A DNA stretch of 64,000 nucleotides from Polytrichum commune (Eukaryota > Streptophyta > Polytrichopsida > Polytrichales > Polytrichaceae), in the NCBI GenBank assembly GCA_950295325.1, contig OX485806.1, positions 44,015,169 to 44,079,168 of the forward strand, read 5' to 3'. Shown here piece by piece: positions 44,641-56,460 of the stretch; within the stretch, counting starts at the first letter, position 1; each line of letters begins with the position of its first letter. The position numbers and the translations under genes are program-made. The notes beneath the pieces were generated by a model. The model had not been told where the DNA came from. It saw only the letters and a program-made list of their open reading frames with translations, and ran no database searches.

Positions 44641-47159
44641 GAAAGTCAACAAATGAACTTATGAAAAACTAGAACATAAACAATACATATGAGATGGAGG
44701 TTCCAAACGCACGAGGCGTAGTCAACAACTTGGGCTACCATGTATATTTCTATTCTTACCTTGCTCTGCCTCTATGTCTAGGAAATCCGATACTAGTTTG
44801 TTGAAAGGATGGGTACGACCAGGAGGTGGGGACGGTGCCTCCGCCAAAAGGTGGGCAAGGTCTGCGGCATAGTAAGGGAACTCGAATGTCGTCGAAAGGG
44901 TTGCAAACATGTCCGCATTAAGGACACGAATCGGGCTCTCATTTTGAACTCTGCACATATAGGAAGAGGAAACAACAAACATGAGCACAAGCCAAAAATT
45001 CCAATATGAGAAGATAGAAATGCAAGCAAGCAAGTTAGAAGCCAAGAACAAACTTACGCACAGAGCAAATCGAAATTGCGCTTCGTCATCTTCCGAGGAG
45101 GAGAAGCAAAAACTGATCCTTGTTGTGGGGCACCATGATGTGAAGTGTGTTCTTGCGCATGGGGAGTAGGATGGACTTGAAGATGTCGATGTCCGACTCA
45201 AACGCCACAATATGTTGTTGAATGGAGCGGCATGCAATGACGGAACCTCCTAGAAGCTTGAAATACAAGAAGGTGAGCATAAAGAAATGAATGGGAAATG
45301 AAACAAGTATAAAAAAAAGCAAAATATTAAACAACAAAGAGAAGAAAAACAAAGAGATGAAGAACCAACCAATGCCACATTGCCAATCCATGATAATCTC
45401 GTCCTTGTCTATGAGAGCAGAGAAAATGATGGAGGAGAACTCGGGGCGTTTTTCACGAGCACCCCTCCAAGGTATCCCGTCTTCCCTCATCGATTGGTTT
45501 TTTGCATCGGCAAAGCTGTTGAGCCAACCATCTCTCTTGAGATTGTCACCCATGTTTTCAAAGTCCGAGGTCCGGACATTCAAAACAGATTCATTACGGA
45601 CAAACATCGTAATGAAGAACTTGCGAGTCTGCAAGAAATGTGAAGGGTAGAATTAGGAATAAAAAAATGTAACGGAAAAAAAGACAATAATAAAGAAAGA
45701 TGAGGTTAGAAAGCAATTACCAACTCAGAAATATTAGTGGGCGATTAGAGATCGAGGTCATTCATGCCAAATCAATCTTCGGCAATGTAAAAGTCCTCTG
45801 TATGTGCCCAGTTGTGAATTGATCTAGATACATCCGGATCAGCAACGTGTGCAAACACAAGAACGCCGTCGTCATGGAGGTTGGCGCTTGCGAAGGCAAA
45901 CAGAACCTCAAAGTACGTGGAAGAACGTTTGTTCCAATGAGGAACATCCGACGATGATGACGAGATTTTTGGCACACGGAGGTTCTCCGACACATCTGCA
46001 AATAGTAAATCAAGCCCTGTGTGAACCTTAGGCTTTGTATTCGGACGAGTACGACCCGCTCCAACCTGCGAAGAAAAAAACAACCGGTCCATCATATGGA
46101 ATGAATGGGAAAACAAGAGAATGTCGTACAAAGCTTTAGTAAGGAATTCTTGGATGCAGCGGTAAGCTGGAGGGGCAACCTTGGACCGCATGAGATCCTC
46201 TATAAGCTCCCCCATGTGGATATTCTCAATCAAAGAGAGAGAAGAAGACTTCTCCGAAGAGGTTGTGGATGTATCCGGAGCGACGGCCTTCCTCTTGCGC
46301 GGCACAGAGGGAATGGTCACACCGCTATGGGAAGGACCAGGAACAGGAACAGGAGAAGGAGTTGCCGTTGGACTTCTAACAACCGTGGTAGCTGGAACTG
46401 GAGTGCGTTGAACGGAAGCCTTCGTGAAAGAATGGTTGGACACTTGACTGGAGGCCACCTTCTTGCCTTTGCCCTTGCCCTTCACAGGCACAACCTCTTT
46501 GTCATTCATGGGAGGGGTTGGATTCTCTTGTTCGTCCGGCTCTTCCTCCAATTCAATTACCTCAGGGGCAGAGGAAGCAAGGCTGTTGTAGAGGGGTTCC
46601 TCTACGTTGGGAACGAATCCACGAGAACAATCCAAGTTTCAACCACCAGCCACCAAATGCATGCGTGGAAATTTTACAAGTTGTATAGGCGTGTACATAC
46701 AAAGATTTGAATTGTCATCGATCCAATCTTGAAGGAATAATGGCAACGACAAAGAAGGAACAGCATTCTTCACGTGAAGCTCTCGGTGAATGTACCTACA
46801 AAGTGAAGAAAATGAGAACAAAGAAATGGAGTGAGAAACGTGAAAAAAAACGAAGATAAGAGGGAGAAAAGAAAAACAAGGATGATTACCGATAAGCAAC
46901 GCGCTTGATAGCAATGGGTCCTTCCTTAAACTCCATGAGATTGAGCCCTTTGGTGAACTTCAAGACACCTTTGTCATCAAAATATTATCGGAAAGCCTTG
47001 TCCCACAAAATGAGCCTCCAATGCTCCACAAAATGAGCAGGTTGCAAAAGATCTTCCGTAGAAGTCCAGTCGATGTCGATGGAGCATTTATTTTCAAATG
47101 ACGCAATCTCATCCTCAACCCCCTTCTCCAACTGAGATGAAAGAAAACAAAAGTTAGAA

Positions 47160-48900
47160 ATGTGGTTAAACTCTGGTTCTTCACACCTACACAAAGACCC
47201 TCTCGGTTCCGAGAGGGTGAAATTTCAGCCCACAAACAAACTAGTTGAACCTATGCATACAAACAAGCTTTCAACCTTGATGTGCAAAATCTGGTCCTAC
47301 ATTCCCACCCTACGACCCTCTCGGTTCCAGGAGGGTCACATTCAAGCCCACAAACACACTAGTTGAACCTAACGACCAACTAGTTGAACGTATTCAAACA
47401 AACAAGTTTTCAACCTTCAAGAGGGAAATTTGGTCCTTCACACCTACACAAATTCGGTTCCCAGAGGGTCAAATTCCAGCACACATAAATAGTAGTGCAA
47501 CCTCTCAACCACCTAGTTCAACCTATGTACACATACAAACTTTCAACCTTAATGTGCAAAATGTAGTCCTTCATTACTACACGAAGACCCTCTCGGTACC
47601 GAGAGGGTGAAATTCCAGCCCCAAAACAAACTAGTTGAACCTATCCACACATACAAGCTAACAACTTTAGTGTGCAAAATCTGGTCTTATATTTCTATCC
47701 TAACACCCTCTCGGAACCGAGAGGGTGAAATTCTAGCCCACAAACAACTAGTTGAACCTAACGACCAACTAGTTCAACCTATCCACACATACAAGCTAAC
47801 AACCTTCAACTGGAAAATATGGTCCTATATTTCTACACGAAGACCCTCTCGGTTCCGAGAGAGTAAAATTCCAGCCCCAAAACAAACCAGTTGAACCTAT
47901 CCACACATACAAGCTTTCAACCTTAGTGTGCAGAATCTGGTCCTATATTTCTATCCTAAGACCCTATCGGTTCCGAGAGGATGAAATTCTAGCCCACAAA
48001 CAAACTAGTTGAACCTAACGACCAACTAGTTGAACCTATCCACACATACAAGCTTTCAACCTTAATGTGCAAAATTTGGTCCTATATTACTACACGAAGA
48101 CCCTCTTGGTTCCGAAAGGGTGAAATTCCAGCCATAAAACAAACCAGTTGAACCTAACAACTAACTAGTTGAACCTATCCACACATACAAGCTTTCAACC
48201 TTCAACTGGAAAATCAGGTCTTATATTGCTACTCGAAGACCCGAGATGATTTAAATTCTAGCCCCAAAACAAACCAGTCGAACCTAACAACTAAGTAGTT
48301 GAACCTATCCACACATACAAACTAACAACCTTAATGTGCAAAATATGGTCCTATATTACTATACGAAGACCCTCTCGGTTCCGAAAGGGTGAAATTCCAG
48401 CCCCAAACCAAACAAGTTGAACCTAACAACTAACTAGTTGAACCTATCCACACATATAAGCTAACAACCTTAGTGTGCAGAATCTGGTCCTATATTTCTA
48501 TCCTAAGACCCTCTCGGTTCCGAGAGGATGAAATTCTAGCCCACAAACAAACTAGTTGAACCTAACGACCAACTAGTTGAACCTATCCACACATACAAAC
48601 TAACAACCTTAATGTGCAAAATCTGGTCCTATATTACTACACGAAGACCCTCTCGGTTCCGAGAGGGTGAAATTCCAGCCCCAAAACAAACCAGTTGAAC
48701 CTAACAACTAATTAGTTGGACCTATACACACATACAAGCTAACAACCTTAGTGTGCATAATCTGGTGAAAGTCCAGCCCCAAAACAAATGAGTTGAACGT
48801 GACACCCAATTTGTTGAACTTATCCACACAAACAAGCTGTCAACCTTCAAGAAGAAAATCTGGTCCTCCTCGATTCTGAGCCTACCAACCATCTAGTTGA
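47160..48900 (-). repeat. Intron 5 hairpin array of element 3, TT/AA centre
   Basis: About a dozen ~140-bp units between exon 5 (ends 48981) and exon 6 (starts 47131). Arms are ACCCTCTCGG/CCGAGAGGGT with TT or AA between, plus AACTAGTTGAACC repeats and (minus strand) GGACCAGATTTTGC. Element 1 has its own array in the same intron, so the position is conserved although the units are not the same. Confidence 0.88.
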
Positions 48901-49052
48901 TTTAGATGGTTTCAAATAGTAAAATTGGGAATGACAATGATTGAAGACAACAAATATAAAAGAGGAAGGCCATGGAGTACCTGTGCCCAATAAAAAGCTT
49001 TGTTAAGCCTGTCATCGAGGACTTTCTCGCGAAGAGGAAGAGAAAAGGGGAA

Positions 49053-50018
49053 TGTGAGGCCAAATCCACCACCTTTAAGCGTCATAGTCCGGGTGATGGT
49101 TTTGAGAATTACATGTGTCATACCAAAACTCGTGGTAACATTGAATGTACTTCCATCTCAACAAGCTCCCAACTCACTTGAAATCATGATGCTTTATTAA
49201 TGCTAGTCTCTTGAATAGGTAAAGCATTGGCATTTTCAAGGGTCGACAAACTACTACACTTAACCTTACTAAGTCCCCTACAAATCTCTATGAATTCTAC
49301 TAATTCCACTAATCCTTCTACTAATTCCCACACAACTCTAATTCTAAAACTCAATTCTATGAGAGGAACAACAAGAGGGAGAGAGAGAGAAGCAGAGGGG
49401 AAGGGAGAGGATAAGGGGACCTCGTATGAACCTCTCCCCTTTACCCACACTCCCCTCTCAATACAACATGCTCATGTGCCCACACACACGTGTGCACCCA
49501 CACATGCAAGATGGAAGAGAGAGTGAATAGGAACACAAGTGAGTGAAGAAGGTGAGAGAAAGGAATATATAAGGGAAGGGAAGGGGCGAGCACCCCTCAA
49601 AGCTCAAGATAAGCCCCTCGATCCTCTCCTACTTTGTAGGCTCTTATCCCATCCGCTAAGTAAGCCCCTCGATCCTCTCTTACTTCTTAGGTTTTTATCC
49701 TATCCGCTAAGTAAGCCCCTCGATCCTCTCTTACTTCGTAGGCTCTTATCCTATCCGCTAAGCCTTCAACTCCTAAACCAACAAGATGGATCCCAATTCA
49801 AATATTTAAACTCAAGGAGCTCCCCTTGGTCCACCACATGCTACACTCACCTAACCAAAGAATTTCCTTCATGCCGCTAAGCTTTTAATTAATCACACCA
49901 CATAAGCCTAAGGCCTAAACATAACTTCATACCTGAGAATAATCATAAAACATCAAAATATAACTCCTAATGGTTTCAAAGGGTTAATAACACATGTGGG
50001 CACCATTTTGGGCTCATA
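49053..50018. mobile_element. 966-bp solo LTR with 5-bp target duplication GGGAA, in exon 5
   Basis: It starts TGTGAGGCCAAATCC and ends GGGCTCATA, with GGGAA at 49048-49052 and again at 50019-50023. Removing it and one GGGAA restores the exon 5 frame seen in element 1 (VKTKN then REKVL). It contains a TATA-like GAATATATAAGG near 49563 and three ~47-bp copies of AAGCCCCTCGATCCTCTC... near 49610-49760. It is unrelated to the solo LTR at 1204. Confidence 0.9.
49610..49765 (+). repeat. Three tandem ~47-bp repeats in the solo LTR
   Basis: AAGCCCCTCGATCCTCTC, TACTT-GTAGG and CTCTTATCCTATCCGCTAAG occur three times with few differences. Such repeats are common in U3 regions of LTRs. Confidence 0.8.
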
Positions 50019-51559
50019 GGGAACTTGTTTTTGGTTTTGACCTCGGCGAGGGAATTCCACCACCGAAGCCACCTAGCCTTAAAGGAAGCATCCACATGTG
50101 TTGTTGCCACCTTTTGGAGTTTTTCAATAGTCATATCCGAGACAAGGAAGGTGGAGAAATGATGGTCAATTTAATAAATAAAATAGTGTTACGTGAGAAA
50201 ATATACATAAAGCACGAGTTCAAATACACAAAAATTGAAGCAAATCAAAATTGAATATGTCAAGGAAGTACCTCTTGGAAGAAGTCATCGCCGTTGTTCT
50301 TGTCTGCGATGGAGATGAACTTTTCAAAGCTCCGAGATTGAATACTTCTGATCAATCTATCCTGTGCTTTGGTCATAACATCCCAAATCCCAGGAGTAGA
50401 TCTAAGAGCCTCGGGAGTGGCCTCGCGGTATAACCGTGCAGCAGTGTCCGCTGAATTGGATATATCTTTCTACAATAAACATAATTGTGTGTAAGGATAC
50501 ATGCATAAAACATGATAAAGGAAACAAATATTATCGAGGAGCATAATTACCTTATATAAGAACTTGACAAAGACATCCAATGTGAGGGGATACCAAATAG
50601 GATTCTTCTCCATCTTAGACTCGCACATCTTGTAGTTGTCAATAGAAACGACGTCCTTGAAATCCTCAAGCTCCATTATTCCAAATGTTCGAATCCGAAG
50701 CAATTTGGCAGGGAGGTTGTCCTTGACATGATCGTGCTCCGTGGACCTAAAAAACAAAGTAATGAGAATCATAGTAATACGGATAATAAACAAAGAAAAT
50801 AAACAAGGAAAATAAAGCTCATCTTACCAACTGATGTCATTCATGGCATTCAAGAAGACTATGGTGGAATTCCACCACGTAGAACATCTTGCCAGAAAGG
50901 TGTTCAAGGTCAGGGTCATTTTGGAGCATGGCGTCGAATTCCTCATTGGCCTCTTGCCATAATGAACTCCAAGAACTGTGGATGTCATTGGAGACATGGA
51001 GTACCTCATTGAGGTTGTTGTAGGGAGAAACATACAAGGCTCGGTCACCATCACGGTAACCCATGACGAACTCATTTTCCAACTGAGCGACATCAACCTC
51101 GTTGATGGGACGAACAAGTGGAAGACATCGCAAGCAACACAATAGGAGAGAGAAACGCGACTTAAGAAGAGGCTTGATTCAAACCCGGTGAATCACAGCA
51201 TTAGAGTTTTTTTTTTATGATCTCCGAATCAAGAACTCAGTCTCCTCTGGGTTGGACTCATCAAGAGGACGCAAAGAGTCGGTTCCAACAGGTGCATCAT
51301 TCTACAAAGGTAGCCACAAAAAACATTCAGTAGTGGCGAAAAAATTCAAAACACGAACAACCCGAGGCGATGTTTCAAAATCAAAGAGAAAAATGTATTC
51401 AAAAAATGAAACATATATTGAAAAAATTGATGAAGCACTGCCCCAATTCATACCACAGGAACCTCCAATTGAACATTGTGTTCCTTCATTGATGGCTCCT
51501 CCGATAGAATGAGATCCATGGATTGTGATCCCTGTACAAATTCAGGACACGATGAGTTC

Positions 51560-52455
51560 ACACTAGTTCAACCTATCTACACATGCATGCTTACTCTCGT
51601 CCTACTTCCTATCCAATGAAACTCTCGGTTCCTAAATTGCTCCACTAAGACCCTCTAGGAACCGAGAGGGTCCAATCCAGTCCACATACACACTAGTCCA
51701 ACCTATATACACAAACAAGCTTTTAACCTTCAAGATCAAAATATGGTCCTACATTCCTCCACATAGACCCTCTCGGTTCCGAGAGGGTGCAATCCATTCC
51801 ACTTACAAAGTAGTCCAACCTATATACCCTAACAAACTTTCAACCTCCGCGTGCAAAATCTGGTCCTAAATTGCTCCACATATACCCTCTCGGAACCGAG
51901 AGGGTCCAATCCATTCCACTTTCAAACTAGTCCAACCTATATATCCTAACAAGCTTTCAACCTCCTCGTGCAAAATCTGGTCCCAAATTGCTCCACATAT
52001 ATCCTCTCGGAACCGAGAGGGTGCAATCCATTCCACTTACAAAGTACTCCAACCTATCTACCAAATAATCCAACCTATATACCCTAACAAGCTTTCAACC
52101 TCCCCATGCAAAATCTGGTCCTAAATTTCTCCACATATACCCTCTCGGAACCGAGAGGGTGCAATCCATTCCACTTACAAAGTACTCCAACCTATCTACC
52201 AAATAGTCCAACCTATATACACAAACAAGCTTTCAACCTTCGAGTTCAGAATCTGGTCCTTCGTTCCTACCCTAAGACCCTCTCGGAACCCAAAGGGTCC
52301 AATCCATTCCACATACAGAGTAGTCCAACCTATATACACAAAGAAGCTTTCAACCTTCAAGTGCAAAATCTGGTCCTACATTCCTCCACTAGGACCCTTT
52401 CGGAACCGAGAGGGTCCACTCCATTCCACATACAAAGTATTCCAACCTATATACA
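51560..52455 (-). repeat. Hairpin array upstream of the element 3 ParB-MTase, TT/AA centre
   Basis: About seven units of roughly 120-140 bp with arms ACCCTCTCGG/CCGAGAGGGT and AA or TT centre, AATCCATTCCAC, GTCCAACCTATATAC and (minus strand) GGACCAGATTTTGCA. It fills the space between the 5' end of the ParB-MTase and the end of the small gene, the same place as in elements 1 and 2. Confidence 0.87.
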
Positions 52456-52599
52456 AGGTGTCTTCCATATTTAGAGATTTGAATTTCCATTCTCATATTT
52501 CCATATTCCTAAAACTTGTCGTAACCCTTGTCCATATAACCTCAACTACAAACTTACTGTAATAGTTGTATTATCTCTTGTCTCCTCGCGAGACCCACT

Positions 52600-52887
52600 C
52601 TAATTAGAATTGTTCCGATGCTCGCTCTCTGCCATAGATGGTGCTTGTGAACCACTGTCCTCCCCTTCTTCGTCTATCGACTGCAGATTCAACCCTCCTT
52701 TGTCCAATGCAGACGTATTCTTCGAGTTTGATGGGGTCCCTCTTCCTTCTATGCACGTTTCCTTTTTCTTCTTAAGCTCTCTCCGTCTCCTCTGTTTTGA
52801 ATTGCTGAAACTCGTGCCTCCTTTTCTCTTTTTCCGCTTATTTCCTGGATCGATTGTGGAGACTGTATTTTGGTCTGGTTCCTTCAT
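52600..52887 (-). CDS. Small basic/acidic protein divergent from the transposase (element 3)
   Basis: The frame runs from ATG 52887 to a stop at 52600-52602, 95 residues. Residues ~17-45 are strongly basic (NKRKKRKGG, KQRRRRELKKKK), a clear candidate nuclear localisation or DNA-binding region. Residues 65-90 are Ser/Glu-rich (SIDEEGEDSGSQAPSM). The element 1 copy reads on past the stop (ESGFREERRENS), so this copy may be shortened by about 15 residues. Together with the element 2 copy this is a conserved second gene of the element family. The function is unknown. It starts 103 bp from CTATATAG, shared with the transposase promoter region. Confidence 0.6.
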   Translation of the reverse strand: MKEPDQNTVSTIDPGNKRKKRKGGTSFSNSKQRRRRELKKKKETCIEGRGTPSNSKNTSALDKGGLNLQSIDEEGEDSGSQAPSMAESEHRNNSN

Positions 52888-52989
52888 GTGCGCGTTCTAG
52901 TTTCCCTCTCTTGCTCTCTTTTGTGCTCTCTATTCTCTGGGCATCCCTCTCTTTCACTCACAAAATGACCCCTCACCTACCTCTCATAC

Positions 52990-52997
52990 CTATATAG
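52990..52997. promoter_or_regulatory. Palindromic CTATATAG between small gene and transposase (element 3)
   Basis: Same octamer and same 103-bp gap to the small-gene ATG as at 376-383. It is about 97 bp from the transposase ATG at 53094 on the other side. Conservation of position in two copies supports a divergent promoter. Confidence 0.5.
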
Positions 52998-53629
52998 TAC
53001 CACTTTTGAAAGTGTAGGGTTTCCAATCGTCGGGTAGCCTTCCCTCGTATTCCTATTTTTGGATATTTTTCTTATGCGTCCCTCCCTTTGTCCATGGCTT
53101 CCTCGTCCACAATGCCATCTTTATCGGAAATGGTTGAGCTTCGTGCCAATGGCGTCGAGATCCCCCTTCTTTTCCCCATAGATGCGAACGGATTTGCATC
53201 TGTCTCTTCCTTTCACCTTAGTATGAGGTTTTCGTTGCAAAACAATACAATATGGGTCGAACGCGAGATTTATGATAATGCTACTTCTCTTTTGTCATTG
53301 ACCATCCGTGAGCATTCTAGGGTTGCCGACAACAGATCTTCAGTGTGGGAACTTTGCGCTGGTAAATACAGGGTGTAAGGACTCCCAGATTCTTGCTCCA
53401 ATGTATCCATGGAAATCCGTACCTGTGAACCCTTTGAGTGGTCCACCATTCCGCGGGATCACTTTTAGTTAGAATGTTAGCATTAAAAGTTAGAATTGAT
53501 AGGGAATTTAGGAAAAATTAGTTCATTTAGCATTTAGCCTAGAAGAAGGAGGTCAAAATGAAACTAAGTAGTGCTAGAAGATAGCAAAGTAGAAAAAATA
53601 TGCTAGCTAGTAAAAACAACTAGCTAAGC

Positions 53630-53750
53630 GAATATTAGTAGATGCTAGCTATTAAGTAAATGTTAGTAGATGCTAGCTAAGCAAATATTAGTAGATGCTA
53701 GCTATTAAGCAAATGTTAGTAGATGCTAGCTAAGCAAGTGTTAGTTTATT
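53630..53750. repeat. AGTAGATGCTAGCTA tandem repeat
   Basis: Four imperfect copies of a ~32-bp unit with TTAGTAGATGCTAGCTA alternating with TTAAGCAAATG or AGCAAATA, near the left end of the insertion. Confidence 0.75.
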
Positions 53751-54079
53751 AGTTAGTGTGAGGCACACAAGACTATTGGAGGTGTTTTGCGTAAGAAGAC
53801 AAAACCGGCTTAAAGACTTTTGAAGAAAATTAGAAAGACAGCAAGGGGGCTACTTGCCCACTTGCCCCCTTGCCAACTCGATGGCGGAAAAATTAGAAAG
53901 ATATCTAAAGGTTTTTGTCGGAGCCACCTCGGCGAGAGGGTGGCAACCTCAACCGGGAAAACCCCCGAGCCAAAATTTCGGGAAAGGATTTGAAAAATGG
54001 ATCCGGTGGAGGAGGGGTCCAACCCTTTTGTGAGAGGGTTTAAAAACCCCTCCTTCCACCTTGTGGCTCTTTCTCTTTC

Positions 54080-54300
54080 TATAGTTTTTGGGCGAAGCCC
54101 TGTTTCAATGTAGTTAGGAGAAAATCCTTTAGCATGTATTCTCAATGGCTTAAGACAAGGGCTTCAGAAACTCCTCACTCTCTCTTCCTCTAATGTTTAG
54201 GCGATGCCCTGCGTCAATGTAGTTAGGAAAAAATCCTTTAGCATGCATTCTCAATGGCCTAAAAGAAAGGCTTGAGAACCTCCTCTACTCTCTCTCCTAG
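54080..54300. repeat. Direct duplication of about 125 bp
   Basis: GCGAAGCCCTGTTTCAATGT, AGTTAGGAGAAAATCCTTT and AGCATGTATTCTCAATGGC are repeated about 120 bp later with few changes. It lies inside the insertion and holds no gene. Confidence 0.75.
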
Positions 54301-56460
54301 TTAGAATGTGTGTTTATTAACACACCAACAAAATTATTCCTTCTTTTGTAGAGGTAGGTTGGATAGTAGAGTTTTTAGTGGAGGCATTGTAGACCTCATC
54401 TGCCAATGCCTTGAAGGCCTAGTTCAGAAGCTAGAACAAGATACTTATCATTTTCCTCTTAGAGATATTTCCTATAGCTATCCATAGCCGTTTTCCATTT
54501 GTGATTTGGTTAAGATGACAATTAGTTATGGATTTTCAAAGATGGAGTAGAAAAACTCGGTGGTCTTGTGGGTAGCGGCTGCTGGATCAGACCTGCAAGC
54601 CCAATAGGAATTTTAATTCCAAGAAGTTATATTTTTCCCAAGTAGAACTTTTGTGTAGCTTTCCAAAATGGCTTAGAACATTTGATTTGAGCATGATTTG
54701 AATTAGATATGAATTGTGCAAGATGGGACACATAGTTTGAGAACTTTTGGTTGACTGCTGCATTACAGAGGATCTGCTGGGTTCACTTCGGCTTACCTTT
54801 CTAATCACATATTTTTATCAAATACGTCTTTTTAATATCTCTCTAGGGTCATATAGAACGTTTGATTTGAATAAGATTTGAATTAGATATGAATTGTTGA
54901 AGGCCAGATACATAGTTTAAGCCTTCTTGATTGACTGCTGTATTACAAGGAGTTTGCTGAATTTCTTTTAGCTTAACCTGCTGATGTCATAATTTTTCTA
55001 GTTAAAATTTGTTCATAGCTTTCCAATGGTATAAGGAAAGCCTAGATCCAAGTAGTAAGGAATGTGCTATGAATTTTTGAAGTTAGAAGGTAGATAGGTG
55101 GGTTGGAAGGGTCGGTTGAATCGACCTCACACTTCCAACCCTCATAACTTTTGCAATTCTTATCGATTAAAGTGATTTTTAGATCATTGGAAAGATAATT
55201 AGGTGCACTAAGTATAAATATTATTCTTAGGATTAAATTACAGTGCAGAATAAATACTTTATATTTTAATTGTTAACTAAGGTAAGCTTACTACCAAACT
55301 AGTTACAAAGAAGGAGGCAAGGTCGACGCTAGGGAAGTGGAGCAAGAAAGGAGGTAGCGGCTCGGCCTACATCGAGCCCAAATCAACCGAGGAGAATTGA
55401 GGTAAATTTACTAACGCTAGCCTTCTATTTAGGGTTGGAGGGAGCACGGCTAAGGTACGCATCTCTAAACCCACTCACCTATCTCGTAAGGTCAAGTGGC
55501 TTGACCACTTGACCGCCAAGGGAGTACCCAATTCCATTATTTTCGGGGCCCTTGGTATGTTTTGTGGTAGTAGCTTCATTTATTAGCAAGTTTCGTGTGT
55601 GGTAAGTCGGATTAATCACCGACACGACCACTCTGAATGTTGTTGGTGGAAAGGTGGGGTTAATGACCCGCGAATCCACTATTATGTTGTTGGCCCCATA
55701 GATTGGGAGTAATGGCCCCAATTTATGAAGATTGCGCAACAGGTTGTACCTGCAGGTTGCCCGTCACCCTGGTCCCATTGAGTTGCATTTCGTGGTCTAT
55801 CCAGTGTAAACACATTTAACAATCAAAACATACAAAATAAATCGTAAACCCTTGTTGGCAAGAGACCCGAATCGGAAACTTGACTCGGTAGAGTGACACC
55901 ACCCTTCGAACCATTGATGTCCGAAGGGTTTGAGATGTTACTCGACCTTCAAAGGACCTGCACGAGGCCTTAGAAGGTTCCGAGGTAAGGGGTACACCAA
56001 CCAGGTAAGGGGTGATGCCTAATATGTTAATGTAGTGAGTTAGGACGTGCAAACAAAAATAAGTAATTAAGAAGGAATTTGTTGAAGGGTGGGACTTAGG
56101 CCAAGTTCCCCCGCTTAGAAACTAAATAGAACTAAATAAAGAAATATGAAGAATTGAATGGTCCATCAAATTGTTGTTATTCCGTTCGTTGAGTTAGGGT
56201 GGTATGAGTCACACCCGGTTGGGTGTATCAGAACCATCCCAATTCACAAATTAGGATTGCCTTGGTTTCAAGGCTGGTGCGTCTGCGCGTAGAATAGGTT
56301 GTAGGTTAAGGTTAGAACTAGATATGAAATTGGTTAGTGGAGTTTAAAGCCACATTAGTAAAAAACTAAGGCCCAACCTCCGGAGGTACTACGACGCATA
56401 TTTAATCTCCCTTAAAAATCTAACTACTCACGTTATACACCTATCATTCGGGTTCGGCTT
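54300..56460. other. Body of the insertion, no gene recognised
   Basis: About 2.2 kb with only short frames in all six readings and no recognised protein motif. Paired near-repeats around GATTTGAATTAGATATGAATTG (54690 and 54880) suggest internal duplication. Confidence 0.45.

Larger units (their letters stand above)
44722..51519 (-). pseudogene. ParB-like/DNA-methyltransferase gene of element 3, all 11 exons recognisable
   Basis: Exons on minus: 51519-51454, 51301-50828, 50746-50551, 50469-50272, 50170-50019 with 49052-48981 (split by a solo LTR), 47131-46890, 46795 to about 46128, 46065-45721, 45628-45370, 45249-45058, 44950-44722. Exons 1, 3, 4, 9 and 10 have the same lengths (66, 196, 198, 259, 192) as in the relatives that retain them. 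Motif IV region: LLFADVSENLRVP then NLHDDGVLVFAH; WRGAREKRPEF; AdoMet loop IIMDWQCGIG then GSVIACRS. Exon 7 has a long low-complexity linker (KGKGKGKK; TPVPATTVVRSPTATPSPVP). Damage: TAA and TGA early in exon 2; a deletion of about 110 bp removing the GNHR motif; the exon 5 acceptor AG changed to AA; stops in exons 6, 7 (TGA in GGW-L-C) and 8. Intron 5 contains a hairpin array. Confidence 0.78.
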
